Source: Bacillus massiliigorillae
GTDB lineage: Bacteria; Bacillota; Bacilli; Bacillales; DSM-1321
Reading direction: 5' to 3'
Length of the DNA stretch: 64,000 bases
NCBI RefSeq assembly: GCF_000380245.2
Contig: NZ_HG428741.1
Coordinates: 2,673,665 to 2,737,664 of the forward strand
Both the position numbers and the translations under genes were made by a program. Every line of letters begins with the position of its first letter. Position 1 is the stretch's first letter. Of this stretch, positions 27,015 through 36,185 are shown piece by piece. A model generated the notes under the pieces. That model was given only the letters and a program-made list of their open reading frames with translations, did not search any database and was not told the DNA's origin.

Positions 27015-27743
27015 ATGAGTACTGTGTTAATTGGAAGTATATTATCTGCTATGTCCACAGGGCTTGGTGCACTGATTATATTGTTTGTTTCTAATTCACT
27101 AACACATCGCTTTAAAGATATTTTACTAGCTTTTACTGCCGGGATAATGATGGCAGCTTCTATGTTAGGATTAATCCCTGAAGCACTATCTCAAGGTGGA
27201 TATATCCCATTATGTATTGGCATATACTTTGGCGTCGTTACTTTAACGGCGCTAGAACAAAGTATACCGCATATGGATTTAGGCCACACATCAAAAAACA
27301 TCCAGTTTGATGAGAAAGCCCTTCTTATCATTTCAGCCATTACATTACATAATATCCCCGAAGGTTTATCTGTAGGTGTAAGCTATGCCTCTTCTAAAAG
27401 TGATACGGGGGATTTAATTGCCTTTGCTATCGGTTTACAAAATGCTCCTGAAGGCTTTCTTGTTGCACTTTTTCTTTTAAATCAGCAAATCTCAAAAACA
27501 AGAGCATTTATTATCGCTACCCTAACAGGTTCAATTGAGATTGTAACTGCCCTACTTGGCTTCTATTTAACTTCTTATTTAGAGAATCTTGTTCCTTATG
27601 GGCTAGCCTTTGCTGCTGGAGCAATGCTTTTTATTATTTATAAAGAACTAATACCTGAAAGTCATGGAGATGGTAATGAACGTGCTGCTACACACTCATT
27701 TATTATAGGATTACTTGTTATGATTTTATTAATAGGAGTCTAG
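27015..27743 (+). CDS. ZIP family divalent metal transporter
   Basis: 242 residues with about eight membrane segments. The two transport-site motifs are HNIPEGLSVG (helix 4) and NAPEGFLVA (helix 5), where His, Asn and Glu bind metal; the second helix has Asn-Ala-Pro-Glu in place of the usual His-Asn-X-Pro-Glu. The short histidine-poor loop between helices 3 and 4 is typical of bacterial ZupT/GufA-type members. Import of zinc, and perhaps Mn or Fe, is expected. ACGGAG lies before the ATG. Confidence 0.88.
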   Translation: MSTVLIGSILSAMSTGLGALIILFVSNSLTHRFKDILLAFTAGIMMAASMLGLIPEALSQGGYIPLCIGIYFGVVTLTALEQSIPHMDLGHTSKNIQFDEKALLIISAITLHNIPEGLSVGVSYASSKSDTGDLIAFAIGLQNAPEGFLVALFLLNQQISKTRAFIIATLTGSIEIVTALLGFYLTSYLENLVPYGLAFAAGAMLFIIYKELIPESHGDGNERAATHSFIIGLLVMILLIGV

Positions 27744-27791
27744 AAGGCTGTTTCACGCTACCAGATAATGCTCCTTTGACAACAGCCTTTT
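27744..27791 (+). terminator. Rho-independent terminator after the ZIP gene
   Basis: AAGGCTGTT (27744-27752) pairs with AACAGCCTT (27781-27789), followed by TT. The loop is long (28 bases). Confidence 0.65.
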
Positions 27792-27884
27792 GCTGTATTC
27801 GAGATTATTTATCGTATGTCGTAAACCGCTTTATTACATTTAATACTTCTAATTAAGAAGGCCTTAATTACCACTACATATTAA

Positions 27885-28160
27885 CTATAAATTTGGCAAT
27901 ATGAAAAGAAGATTGATAAATTGCAACTGTAGTGTTTTTTCCAATACTTTTCGATATTTTGCTGGCACTTTAGAATAAACATACGTTTTTCTTTTTGGCT
28001 TTGATAAATGCTTTTGATATTCATTTATTAATTGATCTAATTCTTGGCTAATGCGTATCGTTCTTTCGTGAGTATAACCAAATACATTAGCAACGTATAT
28101 CATCTCCTCTCTCACGTCTTGAATTTCAAAAAACAATCGATTTAATGATTCTTCTTTCAT
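27885..28160 (-). CDS. Spo0E-like aspartyl-phosphate phosphatase
   Basis: 91 residues. The first 55 residues fit the two-helix Spo0E fold: 'IQDVREEMIYVANVFGYTHERTIRISQELDQLINEYQK', with the SQxLD motif that contacts phospho-Spo0A. Spo0E-family proteins dephosphorylate Spo0A~P and delay sporulation. The C-terminal 30 residues are longer than usual, basic then hydrophobic (LQFINLLFILPNL), and could bind membrane. GGGAGT lies before the ATG. It sits 280 bp from a sporulation-type kinase transcribed the same way. Confidence 0.78.
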   Translation of the reverse strand: MKEESLNRLFFEIQDVREEMIYVANVFGYTHERTIRISQELDQLINEYQKHLSKPKRKTYVYSKVPAKYRKVLEKTLQLQFINLLFILPNL

Positions 28161-28334
28161 CTTCTTTGTAACTCCCTCTCCAAATCAATATTCTTTCTTC
28201 TATTTTTGAATTATTACAAACTCTTCAAAAAATGTAAACACATTCGCAAATATAGACAAAATATTATATAATAACCTATTTTTTCAATGTCATTTTTCTG
28301 TAAATTCGACAGCATTGTTTATTTTTTTCATAAA

Positions 28335-28368
28335 GAAAACTGACAAAGATTTACCATCGTCAGTTTTC
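28335..28368 (-). terminator. Rho-independent terminator after the multi-PAS kinase
   Basis: GAAAACTGAC (28335-28344) pairs exactly with GTCAGTTTTC (28359-28368). It lies 70 bp past the kinase stop on the minus strand. Confidence 0.7.
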
Positions 28369-28436
28369 CTTCCTCACTTTAATTTCTTGTATTTTTTACA
28401 AGTATTTCATATTTTAACCATCTACACTAATTTCGG

Positions 28437-30587
28437 TTATATCCATTCTTCGAAATCAATATGATAGGGTAAGAAAATAGAAAATACTGTTCCCTTATTA
28501 ACTATACTTTCTACCTCAATCCACCCCTTATGCTCTTCAATAATTTTATAACTAACCATTAGCCCAAGACCTGTTCCCCGATCCTTTGTCGTATAAAACG
28601 GTTCTCCCAATTTTTTTACTTTTTCTTCAGGAATCCCACATCCCTCATCAGAAATGCTAATCTTAACCATTTTTTCATTATGTAAGGTCGTTGAAATAGT
28701 GATATAACCACCACTTCCCATAGACTCAATTGCATTTTTTATAATATTAATAAACACTTGTTTTAATTGATTCGATTCACAGTACAATAATAATGGATTT
28801 TCATATAATTGCTTTACAAAAACGATATTATATAATATTGACTCTGCACTTAATAAGGTAATTGTTTCTTCCACAATGATATTAATATCCTGTTCTTCAT
28901 ATTGAACGGCTTGTGGTTTAGCTAATATAAGGAATTCAGTAATAATTAAATCAATTCTTTTCAATTCCGAAGTTATAATATCGAAATAATTAGAGAAATC
29001 CTCTTGGACGCTACTTTGGAGTAATTGGATAAATCCTTTTAAAGCCGTCATCGGATTTCGAATTTCATGCGCAATTCCTGCTGCTAATTCCCCAACAACC
29101 GATAGTGTATCGGACTTTCGTAATTGCTCTTGTAATTCTAGCTTTTCCGTTACTACTTTAAACACAGTTAAATGCAAACCTGATACTAAGTTTTTCTTCG
29201 TCGAAATCTCAAGATGCATCGTTTTACCATCAAAATCTGTAAAAGAAAGAACCTCTTCTACATTATTTTGTTTTTCAAGCTTCTGCCTCATCCTGTCCAA
29301 GCCATTGTCTATTTGCGAAATATAGCTAAGTAACTCATCTACAGACATCGATTTAATTCTTTTTTTCGATAGCTTAAGAATTTTCGAGCCTACTTCGTTA
29401 ACGTCAAATATCTGATTAGCCTTCCATAAAATTAATCCATCTGACATTCCATCAAATATTTTCCGAAATTGCTTTTCACTTTTTCTTAGCTTTACTTCCA
29501 TTTCATATCTTTCACTGACATTTCGAAAAATAGTAATACTTTTATTCGTACCATCCATTTTCTTTGCGGTAAATTCCAAGAGCTTTCTTTGTCCATTCGG
29601 CATCAAATAGAATAATTCTTCTCTTATTTCTCCTGTTTGTAAAAAACGAGATGAAACTTCATGAAATTTCTTATCTTTCTTCATGATAAAATCATTGATC
29701 TCCGAACCCACTAATGTTTCTTTTGGAAGTTCAAAAATATCACAAGCTACCTCATTAGCTTCTAAAATAAAGCCTTCACCATCTACCAATACAATAGCAT
29801 CTATCGCTTGCTCAAAAATATATGAAAATATTTCCTTACTTTCTTTCAACTGTAACTCTATTAGTTTCTTTTCTGTGACATCCTTGAATACGCTTATTAA
29901 TTGCTGGTTATAGATGTTTTGATACATACTAAAGTCAAAGAAAAACGTTTGCTCATTAATCTGTAGCTCTACTGTATTTTCTACATTACCTTGCTCCAAT
30001 ACGATTTCCCAATCTTCTAGCCATTTTCTTTGAGACTGACTTGAGAGCATTTCATGAAATACTTTTCCAATCAATTGTTCCTTATGTAAACCTACGATTG
30101 ATAAAAAGGCTCCATTTACATCAATCAATTGACCTTGAATATCAAATAGTAATATCCCATCTGTAACCTTCGTAAATACATCTTGAAACAAATTAGTTGC
30201 AATTAACAAATCATTTTCATTTTTTTTATAAGAGGTTATATCTCTTAATACAAAGAAATAATAGTCCCCCTCATGATGTGCCTCAAACTCAATATGAGTT
30301 TTAATACCTAGCTCATCATTTACTAACCATTCATCATTATAATGCCCTTTATTTTTTAATATTGCCATTTGATATTGTAATACTTCGTCAGGAACTAAAT
30401 TTATGAAACACCGAATTGAATTTCCTATACAAGCCTCCCTACTTGTTTGCAATATCTTTAATGCTTGTTTATTTATTTTGACTACTTCTAAATGTTCATT
30501 AGTAATAATCAAGGCATCTCGTGATTGATGAAAAAAAGTCTCATAAGGAATACTATCCCGTTCCTCTTGATTTTCCCTAATTTGCAC
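28437..30587 (-). CDS. Soluble multi-PAS sporulation-type histidine kinase
   Basis: 716 residues with no membrane segment. Four PAS domains can be traced at about 15-120, 130-245, 255-365 and 375-480 (for example 'ITNEHLEVVKINKQAL', 'LFDIQGQLIDVNGAFL', 'VDGEGFILEANEVA', 'LWKANQIFDVNEVG'). HisKA follows with AAGIAHEIRNPMTALKGF, then the ATPase boxes NIIKNAIESM, DEGCGIPEEK and GTGLGLMVSYKI. This is the plan of B. subtilis KinA and KinE, which feed Spo0F. It has a GTG start at 30587, supported by GGAGGAGAG 6 bases upstream. There is no adjacent response regulator. The PAS ligands are unknown. Confidence 0.87.
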   Translation of the reverse strand: MQIRENQEERDSIPYETFFHQSRDALIITNEHLEVVKINKQALKILQTSREACIGNSIRCFINLVPDEVLQYQMAILKNKGHYNDEWLVNDELGIKTHIEFEAHHEGDYYFFVLRDITSYKKNENDLLIATNLFQDVFTKVTDGILLFDIQGQLIDVNGAFLSIVGLHKEQLIGKVFHEMLSSQSQRKWLEDWEIVLEQGNVENTVELQINEQTFFFDFSMYQNIYNQQLISVFKDVTEKKLIELQLKESKEIFSYIFEQAIDAIVLVDGEGFILEANEVACDIFELPKETLVGSEINDFIMKKDKKFHEVSSRFLQTGEIREELFYLMPNGQRKLLEFTAKKMDGTNKSITIFRNVSERYEMEVKLRKSEKQFRKIFDGMSDGLILWKANQIFDVNEVGSKILKLSKKRIKSMSVDELLSYISQIDNGLDRMRQKLEKQNNVEEVLSFTDFDGKTMHLEISTKKNLVSGLHLTVFKVVTEKLELQEQLRKSDTLSVVGELAAGIAHEIRNPMTALKGFIQLLQSSVQEDFSNYFDIITSELKRIDLIITEFLILAKPQAVQYEEQDINIIVEETITLLSAESILYNIVFVKQLYENPLLLYCESNQLKQVFINIIKNAIESMGSGGYITISTTLHNEKMVKISISDEGCGIPEEKVKKLGEPFYTTKDRGTGLGLMVSYKIIEEHKGWIEVESIVNKGTVFSIFLPYHIDFEEWI

Positions 30588-30691
30588 CAGCTTCTCTCCT
30601 CCCTATTATCAACTTTGAAATACTATAATCAAAATAATATTCTACAAACCGGTAATCATTTCCTATATAAAAACTAAGATTTTCATAAAAA

Positions 30692-30729
30692 AAGAGATTG
30701 TCCGAAATTCAACTTCCGGACAATCTCTT
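30692..30729 (-). terminator. Rho-independent terminator after the oxidoreductase operon
   Basis: AAGAGATTGTCCG (30692-30704) pairs exactly with CGGACAATCTCTT (30717-30729). A T run follows on the minus strand. Confidence 0.87.
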
Positions 30730-30758
30730 CTACATGACACTATAATTGTGCTTCTGTA

Positions 30759-33038
30759 TTAAAGAAATGGTGTTTCATGCTTAACTAACAATTTACTCCA
30801 TCTCTTATCCACTTCTTCTTTAAATTCCTCAAGCATTTGTTTATTTTCCTCTCGTAGCAAATGCTTTGATTTTCCCATATATCGAAGCCAATCTTCTAAT
30901 GGAATACGTTTCTTCCTTGTCTCTGGGTTATAAGTGATTGTTGTTTCACCTTGTTCCACTTCATAAAGTGGGAAGAAACATGAATTTACTGCAGCTTCCA
31001 TTATCGTATTTCCATAACGATCTTCTGATTTCCAATTTAGTGGACATGTAATAAGAATTTTCCCATATACCGTTCCTACATTTTGAGCATACCATTGCGC
31101 TTTTGCTGCTTTCTTAATTAAATCTTGTGGAAATGCTTCCGATCCTGTAAATACATAAGGAATATTCGTTGCAGCCATGATTTGAGGCGTATCTTTATGA
31201 TGGAATGCCTTCCCTTGCTGTGTTTTACCTATGCTTGTCGTACTTGTCATATGACCAAAAGGAGTCGAATAACTCATTTGTGATCCAGTATTCATATAGC
31301 CCTCATTGTCATACTCCAACATGATTACTTTATGATTACGTAATGCCGTTCCAATAGCTGACCCCATTCCGATATCCATACCGCCATCGCCTGTTATCAT
31401 GACGAATGTTACATCATCAGCTACTTCGATTTCGCCACGACGTTTTAATTCAAAAAAGGCTTCAGCTGTTCCTGATAACGTCGCTGGACCGTTTTGAAAT
31501 AAATTATGAATCATTGTTTGTTTATGGGAGGAATGTGGATAGGCCGTCGATACAACATAGGCACATCCTGTTTGGAAAAGCACAACAACATCGCCTTCTA
31601 TCCCCTTAAAGAACAACTCAAGTCCAGAAAAAATCCCACAACCTGGACAAGCACCATGACCAGAAGCTAATCTTTTTGGCTTTGTCGTTAAAGCTCGTAA
31701 AGGTGGAATTTTAACCTTTAACTTCCCATCTTCTTGTTGCTCAACCTTAACCAAGCCTGTTTTATAAGCATCACCATGCATCGGTTCAATGATTGGTTGT
31801 AACGCATCTTCCTTGCGTCCTGGATTAACCCCATAATAATCAAAAGTAGGGACATGATGTCCTTGTTCTTGAACTTGCAAAGTCAAATCAAAAAACGCCA
31901 ACGCATCCTCCGTATAAAAATCTTTGCCACCCAATCCAAATACTCGACTTAATACAAGCGTTTCATTTTCTGAATCCTCTTGTAGCGCTGATTTAATTTC
32001 ATGAGTTAAATTAGGACCATGTGCTCCGTATGAATCTGCACGTTCACCTACTAAAAGAACTTTCACATTCTTGAGAGCCTTACGTATTTCTTCTGCAGGA
32101 AACGGACGAATCATATTCGTTCCTAAAACACCTGCTTTAATTCCTTGTTTTCTTAAAGCATCTACTGCATCCTTTGCTGTTTCACCTGCTGAATTTAACA
32201 AGAACAATGCAACTTCTGCATCATCCATTTGATATGAATTTAACACATCATAGTTACGACCAGAGATAGCAGCATACTCTTTAGTTACTTCTTTATATAC
32301 ATCATAGGCTTCATACATAGCATTTGATTGTTGATAGTGATTATTAATTAAATCATCACCATTCATATGCGCACCTATTGTAACTGGTTTCTTTGGATCT
32401 CGAACGAAATGATAGTCTGTCGGACATTCTCCGACAAATTGTTGAACCACTTCACGATCTTTAAAATATTGCACTTTACGCTTCTGATGGGAAGTAAAGA
32501 AGCCATCATATGCGACAATAACAGGTAAACGCACTTTTGAATGCTCAGCTATTTTGAGTGCCATAATATTCATATCATAGACGGCTTGAGGTGTACTTGC
32601 AGTTAAAATAACCCACCCCGTATTTAAAGCAAAATATAAATCCGAATGATCACCACGAATATCTAATGGACCACTAATCGAACGCGTAACTAAATTCATA
32701 ACCATCGGAAATCTTGTACCTGCTTGAACAGGTAATTGCTCTAGCATATACATCAAACCATTGGCACTTGTTGCATTAAACACCCGAGCGCCCGTTACAG
32801 CTGCTCCGTAACAAATCCCAGCAGACCCATGCTCTCCATCCGCTGCAATTAACTCAATATCATGCTGCCCTCTAGCTTTCATCGCATCTAATAATTGTGC
32901 TATTTCTGTTGAAGGTGTAATAGGAAAGTATCCCATAAGATGATAATTGATTTGTGCCGCCGCAAGAGCTGCCATTTCATTACCAGATTCAAATGTTGTA
33001 GCTTGAGATTCCGTAATCGTATTCTCTTGAATTGTCAT
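30759..33038 (-). CDS. 2-oxoacid:ferredoxin oxidoreductase, fused alpha and beta subunits
   Basis: 759 residues. The first about 420 residues are the alpha subunit ('YFPITPSTEIAQLLDAM', 'GEHGSAGICYGAAVTGARVFNATSANGL', 'DIRGDHSDLYF'). From about residue 450 the thiamine-diphosphate-binding beta subunit starts: HGACPGCGIFSG with cluster cysteines, FQTGCAYV, then the TPP site GDGGMDIGMGS...NEGYMNTG. The enzyme cleaves a 2-oxoacid to acyl-CoA, passing electrons to ferredoxin or flavodoxin; the specific acid (pyruvate, 2-oxoglutarate or branched) is not determined. The ATG overlaps the upstream gamma-delta gene's stop by one base, so the two are coupled. Confidence 0.9.
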   Translation of the reverse strand: MTIQENTITESQATTFESGNEMAALAAAQINYHLMGYFPITPSTEIAQLLDAMKARGQHDIELIAADGEHGSAGICYGAAVTGARVFNATSANGLMYMLEQLPVQAGTRFPMVMNLVTRSISGPLDIRGDHSDLYFALNTGWVILTASTPQAVYDMNIMALKIAEHSKVRLPVIVAYDGFFTSHQKRKVQYFKDREVVQQFVGECPTDYHFVRDPKKPVTIGAHMNGDDLINNHYQQSNAMYEAYDVYKEVTKEYAAISGRNYDVLNSYQMDDAEVALFLLNSAGETAKDAVDALRKQGIKAGVLGTNMIRPFPAEEIRKALKNVKVLLVGERADSYGAHGPNLTHEIKSALQEDSENETLVLSRVFGLGGKDFYTEDALAFFDLTLQVQEQGHHVPTFDYYGVNPGRKEDALQPIIEPMHGDAYKTGLVKVEQQEDGKLKVKIPPLRALTTKPKRLASGHGACPGCGIFSGLELFFKGIEGDVVVLFQTGCAYVVSTAYPHSSHKQTMIHNLFQNGPATLSGTAEAFFELKRRGEIEVADDVTFVMITGDGGMDIGMGSAIGTALRNHKVIMLEYDNEGYMNTGSQMSYSTPFGHMTSTTSIGKTQQGKAFHHKDTPQIMAATNIPYVFTGSEAFPQDLIKKAAKAQWYAQNVGTVYGKILITCPLNWKSEDRYGNTIMEAAVNSCFFPLYEVEQGETTITYNPETRKKRIPLEDWLRYMGKSKHLLREENKQMLEEFKEEVDKRWSKLLVKHETPFL

Positions 33039-34054
33039 TATGATTTTACACCTCCAGTAATATAAGGATGATTTTGCTTAACTGTATGATCTTGTGCGTA
33101 GTTCAATTCTTCACGCATTTCACTTAATGACGTTGTTGGACATGCTTCCACACATTTTAAGCAACCTTTACAATACTGATAATCGATTCCTTTTAAGAAC
33201 ATATTCTTTCGTCCACGCTTGTCTTCTCCTTCTTCCCATACGAAACAAAAATCCGGGCACACATTATCACACGCTGCACAATGTATGCATGTATTAGGAT
33301 CATACGCTGGAAGGAATCCTTGTCTGGAACCACTTACATCTTTAAGAATACTATTTCCTTGAGCAATTATGGTGCCACCAATACTTTGTGAATCGTAACC
33401 TAACACAGGTTGTGATTGATTGAACAAAGGTTCATTATCTGAATCCTCTTCCTTAAACACTTTAAAAGTAACTTCCTCATACCCTCTATTAAATGTCTTA
33501 ATATTCGGTTCAACTAAATGAGGATATTTCTTCTCAAATGTTTTTCTAATAACAGCTCGCATTGCATCTGGATCTAAAAAATCACATATTCTAAATAGTG
33601 CTCCAAGCATTGCTGTATTTACCTTTGTTTTTTCTTCAACCGCAATTCCTAACGCATCCACAATGGCTAAGGTACCTGATTTCATCCCTAAATCATGTTT
33701 GACATTTTCAAAATCTCGCACTGAATTAACTAGAACTACACCATTAGGTTGCAAACCTTTCACGACGTCTACCATCTTATATAAAGCCTCATGAAATACA
33801 CCAATCACATGAGGTTCTTCAATTGGGCTATGATCTCGAATTTCCACATCAGGGTCACAAAAACGAATAAATCCTTTTACTGGCGAACCCTTCTTCTCTG
33901 AACCGTATGATGAGAAATTACAACCATTCAAACCTAAGCCAAGTACGCCAGCTTCAGCTAACATTTTCCCCGCAAGATTTGCACCTAAGCCTCCAATTGA
34001 TTCTAAGCGAATTTCAAAAAAACCAAGTTGATTTTTTTGTGGTAATAAAGACAT
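33038..34054 (-). CDS. 2-oxoacid:ferredoxin oxidoreductase, fused gamma and ferredoxin-like delta subunits
   Basis: 338 residues. Residues about 10-195 form the gamma domain ('LESIGGLGANLAGKMLAEAGVLGL', 'SYGSEKKGSPVKGFIRFCD'). Residues about 255-325 carry two 4Fe-4S motifs: CIHCAACDNVCPD and CKGCLKCVEACPT, the electron exit path. Together with the downstream alpha-beta gene this makes a full four-domain enzyme from two polypeptides. AGGAGGG precedes the ATG. Two 4Fe-4S clusters here and one in beta suggest use under low oxygen or during late growth; that is inference. Confidence 0.9.
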   Translation of the reverse strand: MSLLPQKNQLGFFEIRLESIGGLGANLAGKMLAEAGVLGLGLNGCNFSSYGSEKKGSPVKGFIRFCDPDVEIRDHSPIEEPHVIGVFHEALYKMVDVVKGLQPNGVVLVNSVRDFENVKHDLGMKSGTLAIVDALGIAVEEKTKVNTAMLGALFRICDFLDPDAMRAVIRKTFEKKYPHLVEPNIKTFNRGYEEVTFKVFKEEDSDNEPLFNQSQPVLGYDSQSIGGTIIAQGNSILKDVSGSRQGFLPAYDPNTCIHCAACDNVCPDFCFVWEEGEDKRGRKNMFLKGIDYQYCKGCLKCVEACPTTSLSEMREELNYAQDHTVKQNHPYITGGVKS

Positions 34055-34439
34055 TTAACCCCTCCTTAATCTATTCGTTTCACACCTATTCTCTATTAAA
34101 GAAAATTGTGAAATAGTACTTTTATTTATAAATAAGCTCCATCATGAAACAAAGCCTTATATAATCATTCTTTAGAAATAAATACCAAAAAGCAAAAAAA
34201 GTTTCCCTTTCTATTTTATGAGAAATACTAATTATTAGCTGTATTATTTTTTATAATTACTTACTTTTTTACTGGAACAGATAGAAATTTTTGTGAAATA
34301 ACATGTATTTAAAAGGATATAATTCTATATAACAGATGCACTGTAAAATAAAAACAGGAATATAATAGTAATTTTAAGCACAACAAAAAAGCAATGCCAA
34401 TTGAATTGTAATCTTTCAGATGACATTACTTTTTACGTT
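34055..34439. other. Intergenic region between the oxidoreductase operon and comK-like gene
   Basis: 385 bp, very AT-rich. It includes the oxidoreductase operon promoter (upstream of 34054 on the minus strand) and the terminator of the ComK-like gene, listed separately. I see no supported gene. Confidence 0.45.
34385..34434 (-). terminator. Terminator after the ComK-family gene
   Basis: AAAAAGCAATGCCA pairs with TGACATTACTTTTT. The two mismatches on the plus strand become G-U pairs in minus-strand RNA, which fits transcription from the ComK-like gene. Confidence 0.65.
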
Positions 34440-34985
34440 CTATTCTTTTTTCTTAATTGTATAATTTAGCTCGTCTAGTTCCTTGATAATCATATAACCA
34501 TCTAGTTGCTTAAATAAGCTATAAAATGGTTCTTCAACCATCGCTTTATATTGTCTAGCCAGATTTAATTTATCACAGAACTGTTTCTTCCTCATTGAAA
34601 CAATGATTACATGCCCGCAGCTTAAATAAACACGAGTTCGTTGTAGGCTTTCTTTTTCAAAACCTTCTATATGATGTAAAGCTATCCATATACAATAGTG
34701 ATTTTTCGGCGATTGATCTGATAGGAAATAGATATGATGTAATCCGCTAATCTTTATAGGTACCATATAACGCTCTCCAAGATGATACTTAGCAGCTTTA
34801 ACAGCCCCTTTATACTCGCCGCCAAATTGTAACAATGATTCTTGAATAATAAGTAGCGGCTTTTGTTGAACAATAAAAATATTATTTCCTTCCAGTACTC
34901 TGCTAAATAGCTCTCCATGTTCACTAAAAAATGGTGTAATCGCAATGGTGTTTTGGTTAATACAATAACTCTTTCGTACTTCCAT
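34440..34985 (-). CDS. comK: ComK-family competence transcription factor
   Basis: 181 residues from the ATG at 34985 (a GTG four codons earlier is possible; GGAG lies between). ComK landmarks appear in order: 'SYCINQNTIAITPFFSEHGELFSRVLEG', 'VQQKPLLIIQESLLQFGGEYKGAVKAA', 'VPIKISGLHHIYFLSDQSP', 'CIWIALHHIEGF' and 'TRVYLSCGHVIIVSM'. In B. subtilis ComK these correspond to the 'NGATIAVLP', 'KPLQIVDRSCRFFGSSYAGR', 'IFLFPT' and 'CGWISHVHVKEF' stretches. It binds AT-rich K-boxes and turns on DNA-uptake genes in B. subtilis. It ends about ten residues short of that protein, in a basic KKKE tail. Monocistronic. Confidence 0.8.
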   Translation of the reverse strand: MEVRKSYCINQNTIAITPFFSEHGELFSRVLEGNNIFIVQQKPLLIIQESLLQFGGEYKGAVKAAKYHLGERYMVPIKISGLHHIYFLSDQSPKNHYCIWIALHHIEGFEKESLQRTRVYLSCGHVIIVSMRKKQFCDKLNLARQYKAMVEEPFYSLFKQLDGYMIIKELDELNYTIKKKE

Positions 34986-35040
34986 GATTCGATACACTCC
35001 TTCAGTAATTCAAATGTTTCAAATTATAGAAAAAAGAGGG

Positions 35041-35064
35041 TATACTAACTTATGAGTTGGTATA
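35041..35064. promoter_or_regulatory. Near-perfect palindrome upstream of comK
   Basis: TATACTAACT-TATG-AGTTGGTATA has ten-base arms with one mismatch. It lies 56-79 bp upstream of the comK start codon, so it could be an operator or the leader of its transcript. Confidence 0.35.
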
Positions 35065-35078
35065 TCCATCTCAGCTAT

Positions 35079-35121
35079 ACCCATAAGCACCGAGTCCTCT
35101 CAAGACTTGCTTATGGGTTTT
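35079..35121 (-). terminator. Terminator after the DGQHR gene pair
   Basis: ACCCATAAGC (35079-35088) pairs exactly with GCTTATGGGT (35109-35118), with AGTC/GACT paired inside. It is placed 24 bp past the last gene on the minus strand. Confidence 0.75.
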
Positions 35122-35144
35122 ACTTTGTACAATTCACATTACTC

Positions 35145-36185
35145 TCACCTCCCTTCGGCTTCCAACCACGCTACTATTTCCAATAATGTACCTTTTTTTG
35201 AATCAATATAATATAGTTGTTGCTTCCCTCTTCTCGTACCTTTAAATTGTTGCCATCGTGGATTATCACGGCTCCATTCGATATGGTTAAGCGCTTTCAT
35301 TTTGTTCGCAATATTCTGTTTTCTATTTTCGAAAGATTGCCCCCATTGATTTTTATTTACATATAGAGCTATCCCTAAAAGCATTTGAAAATTCGAGAAG
35401 ATGGAGCAAAGATCATTTCCGATTGTTTCTGGTGGACACAAAGCAAACAATTCACCAAACCAACTATTTACTAGTTGAACATACTCTTCTTCTTCTAGTA
35501 TTAATTCTGTATCAATCTCTTGTTTATTATATAACAATTTTTTACATATAAAAATATTAACTAGTTGTCTTAATTGTGATAATGATAGAAGCTTTTTATT
35601 TGCTGGTCGTATCATTGATCGTTTCTCCATCTCAACTCCAGCAATCTGTAGGAGTTGATTATTCGCTAAAATATTGTTTGTAATTCGATTCAGTAAACTA
35701 CGTGAATCATATGAAATTCGTTTTGACAGAGATACTTTCTTCCCTTTTATATTTAAGTCGATATAAAGTTGATTTGCTTCGTCTGTTGAAAGCTCCCCAA
35801 TTAATTGAATAGCAATACTAGTTTCAGTAAATATATTTAATAATTTATAGCCATTTTTGATCATAGCTGTGCTTTCATTATTAATGGCTCTCTGAATATA
35901 ATCCCTTAACTGGATAATCGCTTTTAATCGATGAGAACCATCTATAATATTTAAACAAATTGGCTGCTCTCGAATAATATCTTGATTACATACTGCAGCT
36001 ACTAGAGGAGGAAAGTATATACTCTGGCTAATCGCATTCTCTAACATATAATCCTTAATTCGCTTCACGCGCGCCTGATTTGTGTTTCGTAGAACAAGCT
36101 TTCCTTCTTCAGAGAATGTCATAATGTCATTAATCGACAAATAAATTAATCGTTGTTGTTTGGAAAAGATATTATTAATAATCAT
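35145..36185 (-). CDS. DGQHR/DndB-like domain protein (second gene of pair)
   Basis: 346 residues, soluble. The signature is IIDGSHRLKAI, with DGSHR at 82-86, a variant of the DGQHR motif of DndB and related ParB/sulfiredoxin-fold proteins. It is followed by 'LIGELSTDEANQLYIDLNIKGKKVSLSKRISYDSRSLLNRI', the same LYIDLN/FTDLN block that follows the motif in the partner gene. The C-terminal half is helical without a known signature. Its ATG at 36185 lies inside the upstream partner gene (11-bp overlap). A role in DNA modification sensing or transcription control is inference from DndB only; no dndA, C, D or E gene is in the window. Confidence 0.72.
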   Translation of the reverse strand: MIINNIFSKQQRLIYLSINDIMTFSEEGKLVLRNTNQARVKRIKDYMLENAISQSIYFPPLVAAVCNQDIIREQPICLNIIDGSHRLKAIIQLRDYIQRAINNESTAMIKNGYKLLNIFTETSIAIQLIGELSTDEANQLYIDLNIKGKKVSLSKRISYDSRSLLNRITNNILANNQLLQIAGVEMEKRSMIRPANKKLLSLSQLRQLVNIFICKKLLYNKQEIDTELILEEEEYVQLVNSWFGELFALCPPETIGNDLCSIFSNFQMLLGIALYVNKNQWGQSFENRKQNIANKMKALNHIEWSRDNPRWQQFKGTRRGKQQLYYIDSKKGTLLEIVAWLEAEGR

